Assembly: GCA_963841705.1 (NCBI GenBank)
Contig: CAWJDY010000011.1
Location: 1-64,000, forward strand
Direction of reading: 5' to 3'
Length of the DNA stretch: 64,000 nt
Origin: VAZQ01 sp963841705
Lineage (GTDB): Bacteria > Pseudomonadota > Alphaproteobacteria > Rhizobiales > Xanthobacteraceae
The notes under the pieces were generated by a model. It saw nothing but the letters and a program-made list of their open reading frames with translations, did no database searches and was not told where the DNA came from. This document shows, piece by piece, positions 8,871 through 16,860 of this stretch. Every line of letters begins with the position of its first letter. The first letter of the stretch is position 1. A program made the translations under genes and the position numbers.

Positions 8871-9067
8871 CGTCATTCCGGGGCCGCGAGCGCTCGGATT
8901 GGCGCTTCGCGCCGTCCGAGCGCGAGCGGAGCCCGGAATCCATAACCACAGCCCGTGCAGTGATGAAAGTGGTTATGCTGCGGTGGCACACATCACTGCT
9001 TGGGGTTATGGATTCCGGGCTCGCAGGCAAATCGGCATGGCCGATTTTCCTGCGCCCCGGAATGACG
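8871..9067. repeat. Composite inverted repeat, family D (CGTCATTCCGGGGC type)
   Basis: About 200 bases with inverted ends CGTCATTCCGGGGC and GCCCCGGAATGACG, and an inner pair GGAATCCATAACC / GGTTATGGATTCC. The gap 8841-9284 contains this element and no gene that I can support. Confidence 0.75.
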
Positions 9068-9284
9068 GCGAGGGGCAACTTGGGAGCAGACCGAGTATGT
9101 CGCGCTGCGGATTACGCCCACCCCGGCCTGAACGATACGGTGCTGGGGCTTGCCTGTGCCCATGCCGTGAGCGGGATGGCGTGTTTTCGGGCAGGTGCAC
9201 GTGCAACGTGCGTCTCTTTTTGGCCCGCTTTTTGCTCTGGACTCTGCGGGCAGGGGCGGGGGCAATGGAAGGAGGTCCTCTGCC

Positions 9285-9698
9285 ATGTGCGACTTCAGCC
9301 TGCAAAGCGTAAAATCAAGGCCCGCCAAGGTCGGCGACAAGCTGACCACGGTCAACTTCAATACCGGCACCCGCGGGTTTGCGGCGCCGGATGATCCGAC
9401 CACGGCGGTATGCGTTCTTCCCGGAACGGAGCTTGCGTTTGCCGGGGAGGTGAGATGTGCGCCGTCCGGCTTCTTCGGCTGGAAGGCGAGAACCATCGAG
9501 TCCGATACGGCGATCTTCCGCCAGATCAACAAGGACGTGCCGCGGGTGCATCACGATGCGCTCGAGTTCCCCGACGGCACGACCGTGCTGTTGACGGATC
9601 TGGTCGAGGGGCAGGCAGCAACGGTGCTGCAGCTCCCGGCCCAGCCGAAGACGGCGGTGGAAGCAGAAGCCCAGGAGCGCATCCCGATCGCGGGCTAA
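9285..9698 (+). CDS. Conserved hypothetical protein (MCDFSLQSV family)
   Basis: A 137-residue soluble protein, MCDFSLQSVKSRPAKVGDKL then TRGFAAPDDPTTAVCVLPGTEL. I recall this type as a conserved hypothetical in Bradyrhizobiaceae, usually following a short GGAGG leader as here (GGAGGTCCTCTGCC before ATG 9285). It is predicted beta-rich, with no signal peptide or recognisable catalytic motif. No function can be assigned. Flanked on both sides by palindromic repeats D and B. Confidence 0.7.
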   Translation: MCDFSLQSVKSRPAKVGDKLTTVNFNTGTRGFAAPDDPTTAVCVLPGTELAFAGEVRCAPSGFFGWKARTIESDTAIFRQINKDVPRVHHDALEFPDGTTVLLTDLVEGQAATVLQLPAQPKTAVEAEAQERIPIAG

Positions 9699-9730
9699 AC
9701 TACGCGCGTCCGCGAAACGTATCGTAGTTC

Positions 9731-9799
9731 GTAGGGGCGAGTCAGGGTCCCCAAAAAATGCAAGGCATTTTTTGGGGTTCCCGCATGCCTCGCCCCTAC
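9731..9799. repeat. Palindromic repeat, family B, copy 2
   Basis: GTAGGGGCGAGTCAGGGTCC and its inverse at 9780-9799 enclose the core CCCCAAAAAATGC / GCATTTTTTGGGG. The structure is a long, nearly perfect hairpin 33 bases after the MCDFSLQSV gene. Confidence 0.8.
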
Positions 9800-9920
9800 G
9801 GATTTCGTGTGCGTCTCTGCGCGCGCCGCGCCCCTCTCCCCATCCCCTGCAATTCTGTTATCCTGCCGGCCTTCGCCCCATCGCGAAAGAATGCCCAGAA
9901 ACAGGGCCGGAGGAAAAACC

Positions 9921-11447
9921 ATGAGCAGCCAACTGACCAAGGAAGAGCTTGCGGCGCTGATGCCCTCGGAGCTCGTTGCGCATCAAACGCCGATTCCGAC
10001 CCAGATCGTCTCCAGCGACGAGTTCTATCCCGATCCGCAGAACGAGCGGCAGCGCGAGGTCGAGGCGCGGCTTCTCGCCATCGCCGACGATCTCGGCGGC
10101 AAGCAGGGCCTCGACCGCCGCCGCTTCTTTCAGAGCGCGGCGGGGATGGCCGCGTCGTTCGTGGCGATGAACGAGGTGTACGGGCCGCTGTTCGACGTGA
10201 GCAAGGCGGAGGCCGCGACCCCGGCCATGGCCCAGGAGCGCGCCAACGCGCTCAAGGACCAGTTCATCATGGACATGCATACCCATTTCCTGCGCGACGA
10301 CACCCGCATCATGACCTTTCTCAACATGCGCAAGGCGGTGGGCAAGGCCGGCTGGAACAAGCAGCTCGCGGACCAGGAGCAGACCATCGAGGACCTCAAG
10401 TTCAACAACTACAAGAAGGAGATGTTTCTCGACAGCGACACCAAGATCGCGCTGATCTCGTCGGCTCCCTCCGACGTCGAGCAGGACTGGTTCCTGACCA
10501 ACGAGCAGATGGCGGACGCGCGCAAGAAGGTCAACGACGAGGCCGGCTCGCGGCGCCTGTTCTGTCACATGATCTTCACGCCGGGCCAGCCCGGCTGGCT
10601 CGACAAGCTCGATGCCGGGCTCGCGCTCAAGCCGGAATCCTGCAAGGGCTACACCATCGGCGACAACACCCATAAGGACATCAGCCGCTACCCCTGGCGC
10701 ATGGACGACGAGAAGGTGGCCTACAAGGGCTACGAGAAGATGGTGAAGGCGGGGATCAAGAACGTCTGCGTGCACAAGGGGCTGTTCGCGCCGGGCGTGG
10801 AGAAGGAGTTCCCGCACCTGCGCGGCTTCGCCGATGTTGCCGATGTGGGCCAGGCGGCGAAGGATTGGCCGCAGCTCAATTTCATCATCTATCACTCGGC
10901 TTATCGCCATGTCGGCGGCGATCCCAAGCAGGCGCTCGCCGAGTTCGAGCGCACCGGCCGCATCTCCTGGACCAGCGATCTCGCCGACATCCCGGCGCAG
11001 TACGGGGTGAGCAATGTCTACGGCGACGTCGGCCAGCTGTTCGCAACCACGCTCGTTGCCGAGCCGAACGTGTGCGCGGCATTGATGGGCACCCTGGTCA
11101 AGGGGCTTGGCGCCGATCACATCTGCTGGGGCACCGACGCCCTGTGGACGGGCTCGCCGCAATGGCAGATCGAGGGGCTGCGCCGCCTCGAGATTCCCGA
11201 AGCGATGCAGAAGAAATACGGGTATGCGCCGCTCGGTCCTGCAACCGGCCCGGTCAAGACCGCAATCTTCGGCGGCAACAACGCCAGGCTCTACGGCATC
11301 GATACCAAGCACACCGAGCTCGAGCTCAACCGCGACCGCTTCGCCGCGCTCAAGGCGGAATACGGGAAGGCGGGGCCGGAGCGTTCCAATCTACGCTACG
11401 GCTATGTGGTGCCCACCGGGCCGGTCGATTACTCCGTCTTCGCCTAG
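9921..11447 (+). CDS. Amidohydrolase-family metal-dependent hydrolase with internal twin-arginine motif
   Basis: A 508-residue protein of the amidohydrolase_2 type (TIM barrel). Metal ligands are suggested by DMHTHFLRDD near residue 115, a buried His in FIIYHSAYRHVGG, and the late Asp in ICWGTDALW. A twin-arginine segment DRRRFFQSAAGMAASFV lies at about residues 66-82, after a 64-residue hydrophilic leader, which is unusual. ATG 9921 has GGAGG nine bases upstream. Related proteins include decarboxylases and lactone hydrolases of aromatic catabolism; the substrate here is unknown. The next gene is a secreted hydrolase, but a 186-base gap with a hairpin separates them. Confidence 0.75.
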   Translation: MSSQLTKEELAALMPSELVAHQTPIPTQIVSSDEFYPDPQNERQREVEARLLAIADDLGGKQGLDRRRFFQSAAGMAASFVAMNEVYGPLFDVSKAEAATPAMAQERANALKDQFIMDMHTHFLRDDTRIMTFLNMRKAVGKAGWNKQLADQEQTIEDLKFNNYKKEMFLDSDTKIALISSAPSDVEQDWFLTNEQMADARKKVNDEAGSRRLFCHMIFTPGQPGWLDKLDAGLALKPESCKGYTIGDNTHKDISRYPWRMDDEKVAYKGYEKMVKAGIKNVCVHKGLFAPGVEKEFPHLRGFADVADVGQAAKDWPQLNFIIYHSAYRHVGGDPKQALAEFERTGRISWTSDLADIPAQYGVSNVYGDVGQLFATTLVAEPNVCAALMGTLVKGLGADHICWGTDALWTGSPQWQIEGLRRLEIPEAMQKKYGYAPLGPATGPVKTAIFGGNNARLYGIDTKHTELELNRDRFAALKAEYGKAGPERSNLRYGYVVPTGPVDYSVFA

Positions 11448-11454
11448 CCGCATG

Positions 11455-11483
11455 ATGTGCCCCGGCCTTGCGCCGGGGCACAT
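11455..11483. terminator. Strong hairpin after the amidohydrolase gene
   Basis: ATGTGCCCCGGC and GCCGGGGCACAT form a perfect 12-bp stem with loop CTTGC, 8 bases after the stop codon. There is no T-run, so it may be a repeat-derived mRNA end hairpin rather than a classical terminator. Confidence 0.5.
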
Positions 11484-11632
11484 GCTGTCGGGTGGGGGTG
11501 CGGCCCCCGGCCCCGGCGGTCAAATTTGGTGATCGGCGGGCCTCGCGTTCACCCCCACCCGGCTCCCCCCGATCAAGTCGGGGGTCGCCGACATCCCCTT
11601 TCAGGGGGAGGTATTGTGGAGCTTGTTGCAGC

Positions 11633-12790
11633 ATGCTCGCCAAGCACGACGTCATGCTCGTCATCGCCGCGGCCGCCGCCATCGTCGGCGCGATCGCGAT
11701 CTACGCCGCGCCGGCCGCAAGGGCGGCGAACGATAGTCCGCTCGTCATCGCCAGGCAGGGCTATTTCTTCGTCGGCGGCAGGATCGACCGCGCGATCGAA
11801 GGCGCGCCCATGGTCGGGCAGATCTACGTCGAGTTTCAGATCCCCGAGAGGCTCGAGCACCCCTATCCCGTCGTGATGATCCACGGCGGCAGCCAGACCG
11901 GGACCAATTTCACCGGCACGCCCGACGGGCGCGAGGGCTGGGCGCAATATTTCCTGCGCCGCGGCTACGCCGTCTACGTCGTCGATCAGGTGGCGCGCGG
12001 ACGCGCCGCCCATTGGGGAGAGGTGCACGGCGCGATGACCCCGCCGCGCATCCGCTTCGTCGAGGACCGCTTCGTCGCGCCCGAGCGCGCGAAGCTGTGG
12101 CCGCAGGCGCATCTGCACACGCAATGGCCCGGCGCGGGAGAGCCGGGCGATCCGGTGTTCGATCAGTTCTATGCGAGCCAAGTGCCGTCCATTGCGGATT
12201 TCGCCAAGCAGCAGGAGCTCAACCGCGACGCCGGCGCTGCGCTGCTCGACCGCATCGGTCCCGCGATCCTGCTCACCCATTCCCAGTCCGGTGCGTTCGG
12301 CTGGCCGATTGCGGATGCGCGCCCGAAGCGCGTCAAGGCGATCGTTGCGGTCGAGCCGAGCGGGCCGCCGGTGCACGATATCGAGTTCAAGGGCGCGCCG
12401 GACTGGTTCGCGGACGCCACCAAGACAAAGATGTCGGGGCTCGGCGAGGTGCCGCTGAGCTATGACCCCCCGGGCGCGCCCGCATTCGTGCGCGAGGAGA
12501 AGGCCGATGCCCCCGACCTGGTGCAATGCTGGATGCAGACGAGCCCGGCGCGGCAGCTCGTCAATCTGAAAGACGTCCCGGTGCTGGTCGTCACCTCGGA
12601 GGCGTCCTATCACGCGAGCTACGACCACTGCACGGTCAAGTATCTGCGCCAGGCCGGCGTGAATACGACGTTCCTGCCGCTTGCCCGGCGCAACATCCGC
12701 GGCAACGGCCACATGATGATGCTGGAGAAGAACAGCGACGAGATCGCCGCCGCCATGCTCGAATGGCTCGACGCGACCGTGCGCAACTAG
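11633..12790 (+). CDS. Secreted alpha/beta hydrolase
   Basis: The protein has 385 residues with an N-terminal signal (MLVIAAAAAIVGAIAIYAA, cleavage after ARA). The fold signature is clear: oxyanion strand VVMIHGGSQTGTNF, then ILLTHSQSGAFGWP carrying the nucleophile Ser in the S-x-S-G elbow, and NIRGNGHMMMLE with the catalytic His near the C-terminus. It is probably a periplasmic esterase; the substrate is not inferable. I use ATG 11633. Frames further upstream translate repeat-like DNA (11540-11620) that includes a GGGGGAGGTATT box also seen near 6350 and 15960. Confidence 0.75.
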   Translation: MLAKHDVMLVIAAAAAIVGAIAIYAAPAARAANDSPLVIARQGYFFVGGRIDRAIEGAPMVGQIYVEFQIPERLEHPYPVVMIHGGSQTGTNFTGTPDGREGWAQYFLRRGYAVYVVDQVARGRAAHWGEVHGAMTPPRIRFVEDRFVAPERAKLWPQAHLHTQWPGAGEPGDPVFDQFYASQVPSIADFAKQQELNRDAGAALLDRIGPAILLTHSQSGAFGWPIADARPKRVKAIVAVEPSGPPVHDIEFKGAPDWFADATKTKMSGLGEVPLSYDPPGAPAFVREEKADAPDLVQCWMQTSPARQLVNLKDVPVLVVTSEASYHASYDHCTVKYLRQAGVNTTFLPLARRNIRGNGHMMMLEKNSDEIAAAMLEWLDATVRN

Positions 12791-12816
12791 CGCATCACGA
12801 ATAGAGCTATCCTCGT

Positions 12817-12845
12817 GTAGGGGCGGGTTTCAAACCCGCCCCTAC
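12817..12845. repeat. Palindromic repeat, family A, copy 3
   Basis: A perfect 29-base palindrome, GTAGGGGCGGGTTT-C-AAACCCGCCCCTAC, between the convergent ends of the alpha/beta hydrolase and coxL genes. It could serve as a shared bidirectional transcript end. Confidence 0.85.
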
Positions 12846-12870
12846 CAACACTCAACAGCGCCTCTGTCCA

Positions 12871-15273
12871 TCATCTTCCGTTCCTTCGCCTCGCCGCGAT
12901 CATGTCGGCGAGGTGCGTCATCTTGATCGGCAGGCTGTTCACGCTGAGCCCGAGGGGAGCCAGCGCGTCGTTGACGGCGCTCGCGATTGCCGCCGGCGCG
13001 CCGAGATAGCCCGATTCCCCGGATCCCTTCTGGCCAAAGACGGTGTGCGGCGAGGGAGTGACGTGCTCGACGATTTCGACCACGGGCACCTCCTGCGCCG
13101 AAGGAAGGACGTAATCCATGAAGCTTTGCGCCAGGAGCTGCCCGTCGGCGTTGTAGGTGAACTCCTCGAGCAGCGCCGCGCCGATGCCGTGCGCGATCCC
13201 ACCCATGGTCATGCCGCGCACGATCTTGGGATTGATGACGGTGCCGCAATCATGCCCCAGCACATACCGCCTGATCTCGGTCTTGCCGAGATCAGGGTCG
13301 ATGGTGAGCAGGATGAGGTGAAATTCAAAAGCGAAACAAGGATACATCTGCACGCGGCCATCGGCCGTCGGCAGCCGGCCTCCGGTCGGCACTTGCAGCA
13401 CGTGGGCAAAGGCGAGCCCCGGCTCGATGCCGGGGGGCAGCCGGTGAAAATTGCGATGCGCAATGGCGACCAGCTCGGCCCAGCTGCGCCGGTGCTGCGG
13501 GCTCGCGGCATCGCTGACGTCGCCGCTGGAGTAGGTCGCGCGCTCGCGCGGGATGGCAAGGTCGTGCGCGCCGATCGCGATCAGCCGCTCTTTTAGTTTC
13601 TGCGCAGCGTGATAGGCGGCGCCCCCGAGCATGATCGCCATGCGGCTGCCTACCGGGCTTTGGCTCGGCAGGGCAGCAAGCGAATCCGGCCGCACCACGC
13701 GGATGCGATCGGGATCGATCTCCAGCACTTCCCCGATCACCGAGGCGGTCAGGGTCTCGTGACCCTGCCCTGCGGAGAGGGTGTGGATAGTCGCTGTCAC
13801 CGCGCCGCCGACATCGACATTGATCCGGCAGGATTCGGTGTACGTCGTGGTCTCGTTCTTGGGATTGAGCAGCGGCTCGAAGGTGGAATTCGCCCCGCTC
13901 GGCTCGAGGCACGCAGCGACGCCGGTGCCGGCAAGCTGGCCCTGCTCGCGCCACCGATCGCGCTCGGCGATCAGCGAGGCGTAATCCGCTTGCGCCAGCA
14001 CCTTGTCGATGACCGTATGATAGTCGCCGCTGTCGTAGGTGGTGCCGCTCGGGATCAGATAAGGAAATTCATCGGCGCGGATGAGATTGCGACGGCGCGC
14101 TTCCAGGCGGTCGAGACCGCGATGGCGGGCGACCTCGTCGATCACGCGCTCGATGGCATAGTTCGTCGGCGATTGACCGAAGGCGCGCACCGCCTCCTGC
14201 ACGGTCTTGTTGGAAGTCACGGCGATGGCGCGGTACTGCACGCTGTTGATGCGGTAGGGACCGACGATGGCGCCGATCGGCTTTCCCAGCTGGAACGGCG
14301 AGCGTCCCGCGTAGGCGCCGACGTTGTCGAGAGCGCGCAGCTTCATGGAACGGATCACGCCGCGCTCGTCGAACGCGACCTCGATGTCGAAATTCCGTTC
14401 CGGCCCGTGCGCGTCGCCGCCGCGCATGTTCTCCAGCCGATCCTCGATCAGCCGCACGGGACATCCGAGCCGGCGCGAGAGATAGCCTGCCAGCACCGCA
14501 TGCTTGATGCCGCGCTTGACCCCGTAGCTTCCGCCCACGTCCACGTCGTTGTGGACGCGCACGCACGATCCCGGCAGCTTCAGCGCCAGCGCGATCTGAT
14601 CGGGAAACCGCGGCATCTGCACCGAGGCGAAGACGTCGAGCATCTCCCGCCACGGATCCCAGCTCGCCAGCACCGCGAAGGTCTCGACCGGCACGGTGGA
14701 GCTGCGGCCCCATTTAAGTTTCTGCGCCAGCCGGTGCGGGGCTTGGGCAAAGTCGTGCTCGACCTCGCCCCAGGTAAAAGTGCGATCGAGCAGCACATTC
14801 GAGCCGTGCTCGGCATGCACCGCGGGACTGCCGGGCGCGTAGGCTTCCTCCCCGTCGAGCACAAAGGGCAGCGCCTCATAATCGACGGTGATCCGCTCGG
14901 CGGCGTCCTCGGCGAGCGCGCGGGTATCCGCGACGACCGCCGCGACCCATTCACCGGAGTAGCGCGCGACATCCACCGCCAGCGGCCGCCGCTGCACCTT
15001 CGGAGTATCGAGCCCCGCGAGCAGAGGCTGCGTCGCGGCCGCAAGCTCGTGTCCGTCCAGCACATAGTGCACGCCCGCCATCGCGAGCGCATCCGCCTTG
15101 TCGATCGAGACGATCCGCGCCGCCGGATAGGGACAGCTTACCAGGGCGATATGGCGCGTGCCGGGAAGCAGCACGTCCGCAGCGAAACGGCCCCTGCCGG
15201 CCACGAAGCGGCGATCCTCGCGCACGCGGCGGTCGGAAGAGATGTAGCGGAAGCGGGTCGGGCCCGCGCTCAT
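12871..15273 (-). CDS. Xanthine dehydrogenase / aerobic CO dehydrogenase-like Mo-binding large subunit (CoxL type)
   Basis: An 800-residue molybdopterin-cytosine-dinucleotide subunit. It has the first a/b hammerhead domain (RRFVAGRGRFAADVL, HVV-type VDYEALPFVLDGEEA), the Mo-binding domain (HNDVDVGGSYGVKRG, RLIEDRLENMRGG) and the C-terminal GQKGSGESGYLGAPAAIASA with the catalytic Glu. The active-site loop reads EAVRAFGQ, neither the CO-oxidising AYRCSFR of form I nor the usual AYRGAGR, so CO oxidation is unlikely. ATG 15273 overlaps the upstream stop by 4 bases (ATGA), showing translational coupling to the FAD/FeS subunit. The substrate is unknown, perhaps an aldehyde or N-heterocycle. Confidence 0.85.
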   Translation of the reverse strand: MSAGPTRFRYISSDRRVREDRRFVAGRGRFAADVLLPGTRHIALVSCPYPAARIVSIDKADALAMAGVHYVLDGHELAAATQPLLAGLDTPKVQRRPLAVDVARYSGEWVAAVVADTRALAEDAAERITVDYEALPFVLDGEEAYAPGSPAVHAEHGSNVLLDRTFTWGEVEHDFAQAPHRLAQKLKWGRSSTVPVETFAVLASWDPWREMLDVFASVQMPRFPDQIALALKLPGSCVRVHNDVDVGGSYGVKRGIKHAVLAGYLSRRLGCPVRLIEDRLENMRGGDAHGPERNFDIEVAFDERGVIRSMKLRALDNVGAYAGRSPFQLGKPIGAIVGPYRINSVQYRAIAVTSNKTVQEAVRAFGQSPTNYAIERVIDEVARHRGLDRLEARRRNLIRADEFPYLIPSGTTYDSGDYHTVIDKVLAQADYASLIAERDRWREQGQLAGTGVAACLEPSGANSTFEPLLNPKNETTTYTESCRINVDVGGAVTATIHTLSAGQGHETLTASVIGEVLEIDPDRIRVVRPDSLAALPSQSPVGSRMAIMLGGAAYHAAQKLKERLIAIGAHDLAIPRERATYSSGDVSDAASPQHRRSWAELVAIAHRNFHRLPPGIEPGLAFAHVLQVPTGGRLPTADGRVQMYPCFAFEFHLILLTIDPDLGKTEIRRYVLGHDCGTVINPKIVRGMTMGGIAHGIGAALLEEFTYNADGQLLAQSFMDYVLPSAQEVPVVEIVEHVTPSPHTVFGQKGSGESGYLGAPAAIASAVNDALAPLGLSVNSLPIKMTHLADMIAARRRNGR

Positions 15274-16853
15274 GGTGGGGTTGCCGGGCGGTTGAGACCG
15301 CGCAAGCGTTCTGCGGCAAGCGCGACCGCCTCGATGATCTGGGCATAGCCGGTACAGCGGCAAAGGTTGCCGGAAATGGCATCCACGATCTCCGCCCTGC
15401 TTGGCGCGGGATTGTCGGCGAGGAGGGCGTGGGCGGTCAGGATCATGGCAGGGGTGCAGTAGCCGCACTGCATTCCGTGGGTCTCGCAGAACGCATCCTG
15501 GATCGGCGAGAGCTCGCCCGGCGCAGGTGCTATCCCCTCAATGGTCGTGATGGCATAGCCGTCGGCTTGCACCGCGAACATCAGGCACGATCGGATCGGC
15601 CTGCCGTCGATCAGCACGGTGCAGGCGCCGCACACGCCGTGCTCGCAGCCGGCATGGGCGCCGGTGAGCAGCAATTGCTCGCGCAGACAATCGAGCAGGC
15701 TGGTGCGCGCCTCCACCTCGACCGCCCGAGTCTCGCCGTTGACGTTGAGCGCAACTCGATACTTCCCAGTTTGGGACCTAGGCCTGACCTTGAGGCCGTC
15801 ACCATACTCTCGGTCGTCATCGTCCGCGTGTGCGGACGATCCAGTAACCACCGAACGACCAGTTTGGGGCATTTTCGCCTCAGCCTGACGCACCGGGATT
15901 ACTGGATGCCCCGCATAAAGCGGGGCATGACGACCCGCAGGTTGATCGACCTCCCCCTTCGGGGGAGGTATCTGCGCGGCGTCGCGGAACGCATCCGCGA
16001 CGGCGCGCGCGAGCAGAGTTGCCGCGGCGCGCCTGCGGTAATCGGCGGACGCATGGAGGTCGGAAAAGACCTCCTGGTCAGCAAGCATCGACTCGACTTG
16101 ATCGCGGATCAAACGTTGGTCGATCTCACCGAGCGATCGGCCTTCCAGCGTCTCGCCGAGCCGATCAAGACGCAAGGGCACGCCGCAGATTGCCCCAAGG
16201 CCCAGCGCGGCCCGCCGGCAGATGCCGGCCTCGTCCAGGGCGACCTGTGCCGCCGCCGAGGCGAATGCAAAATCGCTGCTGCGCGCACTGATCTCGTGAA
16301 AACCCACCCCCGTGCGCATGTTCGGCCAGAGGGGAAAGCGCGCGCCGGTGAGCAAGGCTGTGGGCGGCAGCGCCGTCGTCATTGCGCCGGTGAAGAATTC
16401 ATGCGCCACAATCTCGATGCTGCTCGATCCGTCGCGATAGACCAAAGTGGCCCCCAGCGTGATCGCAACCAGCACAATCTCTGCGGCGGGATCCGCATTG
16501 GCCAGCGATCCGCCGATGGTGCCGCGGGCGCGGATCGGCGCATGAGCCACATGCGGCATGACTTTCGCCAGCAGCGGCACCTCGGTTCCAATAAGCCGGT
16601 CTCGTTCCACCACATGGTGTTTGGTCGCGGCGCCGATTGCTATGCCGTCCGGCTCTCTGCGGACAAAGGCGAGCTCGCCGAGGCGCGCGATATCGATCAG
16701 CCGCTTCGGCCGGGCGAGCCGCATGGCCATCAGCGGCACCAGGGTCTGGCCGCCTGCGATGACACGCGTTTCGTCTGCGTCGCCGTCGTGCAGCATCGCG
16801 CAGGCCTCGTCGAGGTCCGCGGGACGGCAATATTCAAACGGGGCGGATTTCAA
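15270..16853 (-). CDS. CoxM-CoxS fusion: FAD subunit joined to [2Fe-2S] subunit through a translated repeat
   Basis: One open frame encodes two normally separate subunits of a molybdenum hydroxylase. Residues 1 to ~290 are the FAD (CoxM) subunit: FEYCRPADLDEACAML, VIAGGQTLVPLMAMRL, RGTIGGSLANADPAAE. Residues ~365-527 are the CoxS subunit with both clusters: CEHGVCGACTVLIDG, MQCGYCTPAMIL and GNLCRCTGYAQ. The ~75-residue linker is rich in His, Asp and Pro and is a translation of repeat C (15815-15932) plus a second hairpin (15948-15973). No convincing start codon precedes CoxS, so it depends on the fusion or on read-through. It is coupled to coxL by an ATGA overlap. Confidence 0.8.
   Translation of the reverse strand: MKSAPFEYCRPADLDEACAMLHDGDADETRVIAGGQTLVPLMAMRLARPKRLIDIARLGELAFVRREPDGIAIGAATKHHVVERDRLIGTEVPLLAKVMPHVAHAPIRARGTIGGSLANADPAAEIVLVAITLGATLVYRDGSSSIEIVAHEFFTGAMTTALPPTALLTGARFPLWPNMRTGVGFHEISARSSDFAFASAAAQVALDEAGICRRAALGLGAICGVPLRLDRLGETLEGRSLGEIDQRLIRDQVESMLADQEVFSDLHASADYRRRAAATLLARAVADAFRDAAQIPPPKGEVDQPAGRHAPLYAGHPVIPVRQAEAKMPQTGRSVVTGSSAHADDDDREYGDGLKVRPRSQTGKYRVALNVNGETRAVEVEARTSLLDCLREQLLLTGAHAGCEHGVCGACTVLIDGRPIRSCLMFAVQADGYAITTIEGIAPAPGELSPIQDAFCETHGMQCGYCTPAMILTAHALLADNPAPSRAEIVDAISGNLCRCTGYAQIIEAVALAAERLRGLNRPATPP
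15815..15932. repeat. Composite inverted repeat, family C, copy 2, inside the CoxM-CoxS frame
   Basis: The same architecture as 8184-8296: CGTCATCGTCCGCGTGTGCGG, ATCCAGTAACC, then ATTACTGGATGCCCCGC / GCGGGGCATGACG. A second hairpin CCTCCCCCTTCGGGGGAGG lies just right, at about 15950-15969. The sequence CCAGTTTGGG occurs at about 15770 and again inside the element at about 15862. Confidence 0.85.
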
Positions 16854-16860
16854 CGCGGCG

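Noticed and set aside
9858..11312. 484-codon open frame antisense to the amidohydrolase
   Set aside because: No ribosome site, no family motif; the plus strand carries metal-ligand motifs and a GGAGG site.
13609..15348. Long open frame (579 codons) on the plus strand, antisense to coxL
   Set aside because: It is the mirror of a G+C-rich gene; the translation is rich in His, Arg and Asp with no domain, while the minus strand has clear CoxL motifs.
12871..15468. Longer coxL reading starting at 15468
   Set aside because: The extra 65 residues are an alternate-frame reading of the CoxS iron-sulfur domain; the ATGA overlap at 15273 is the natural start.
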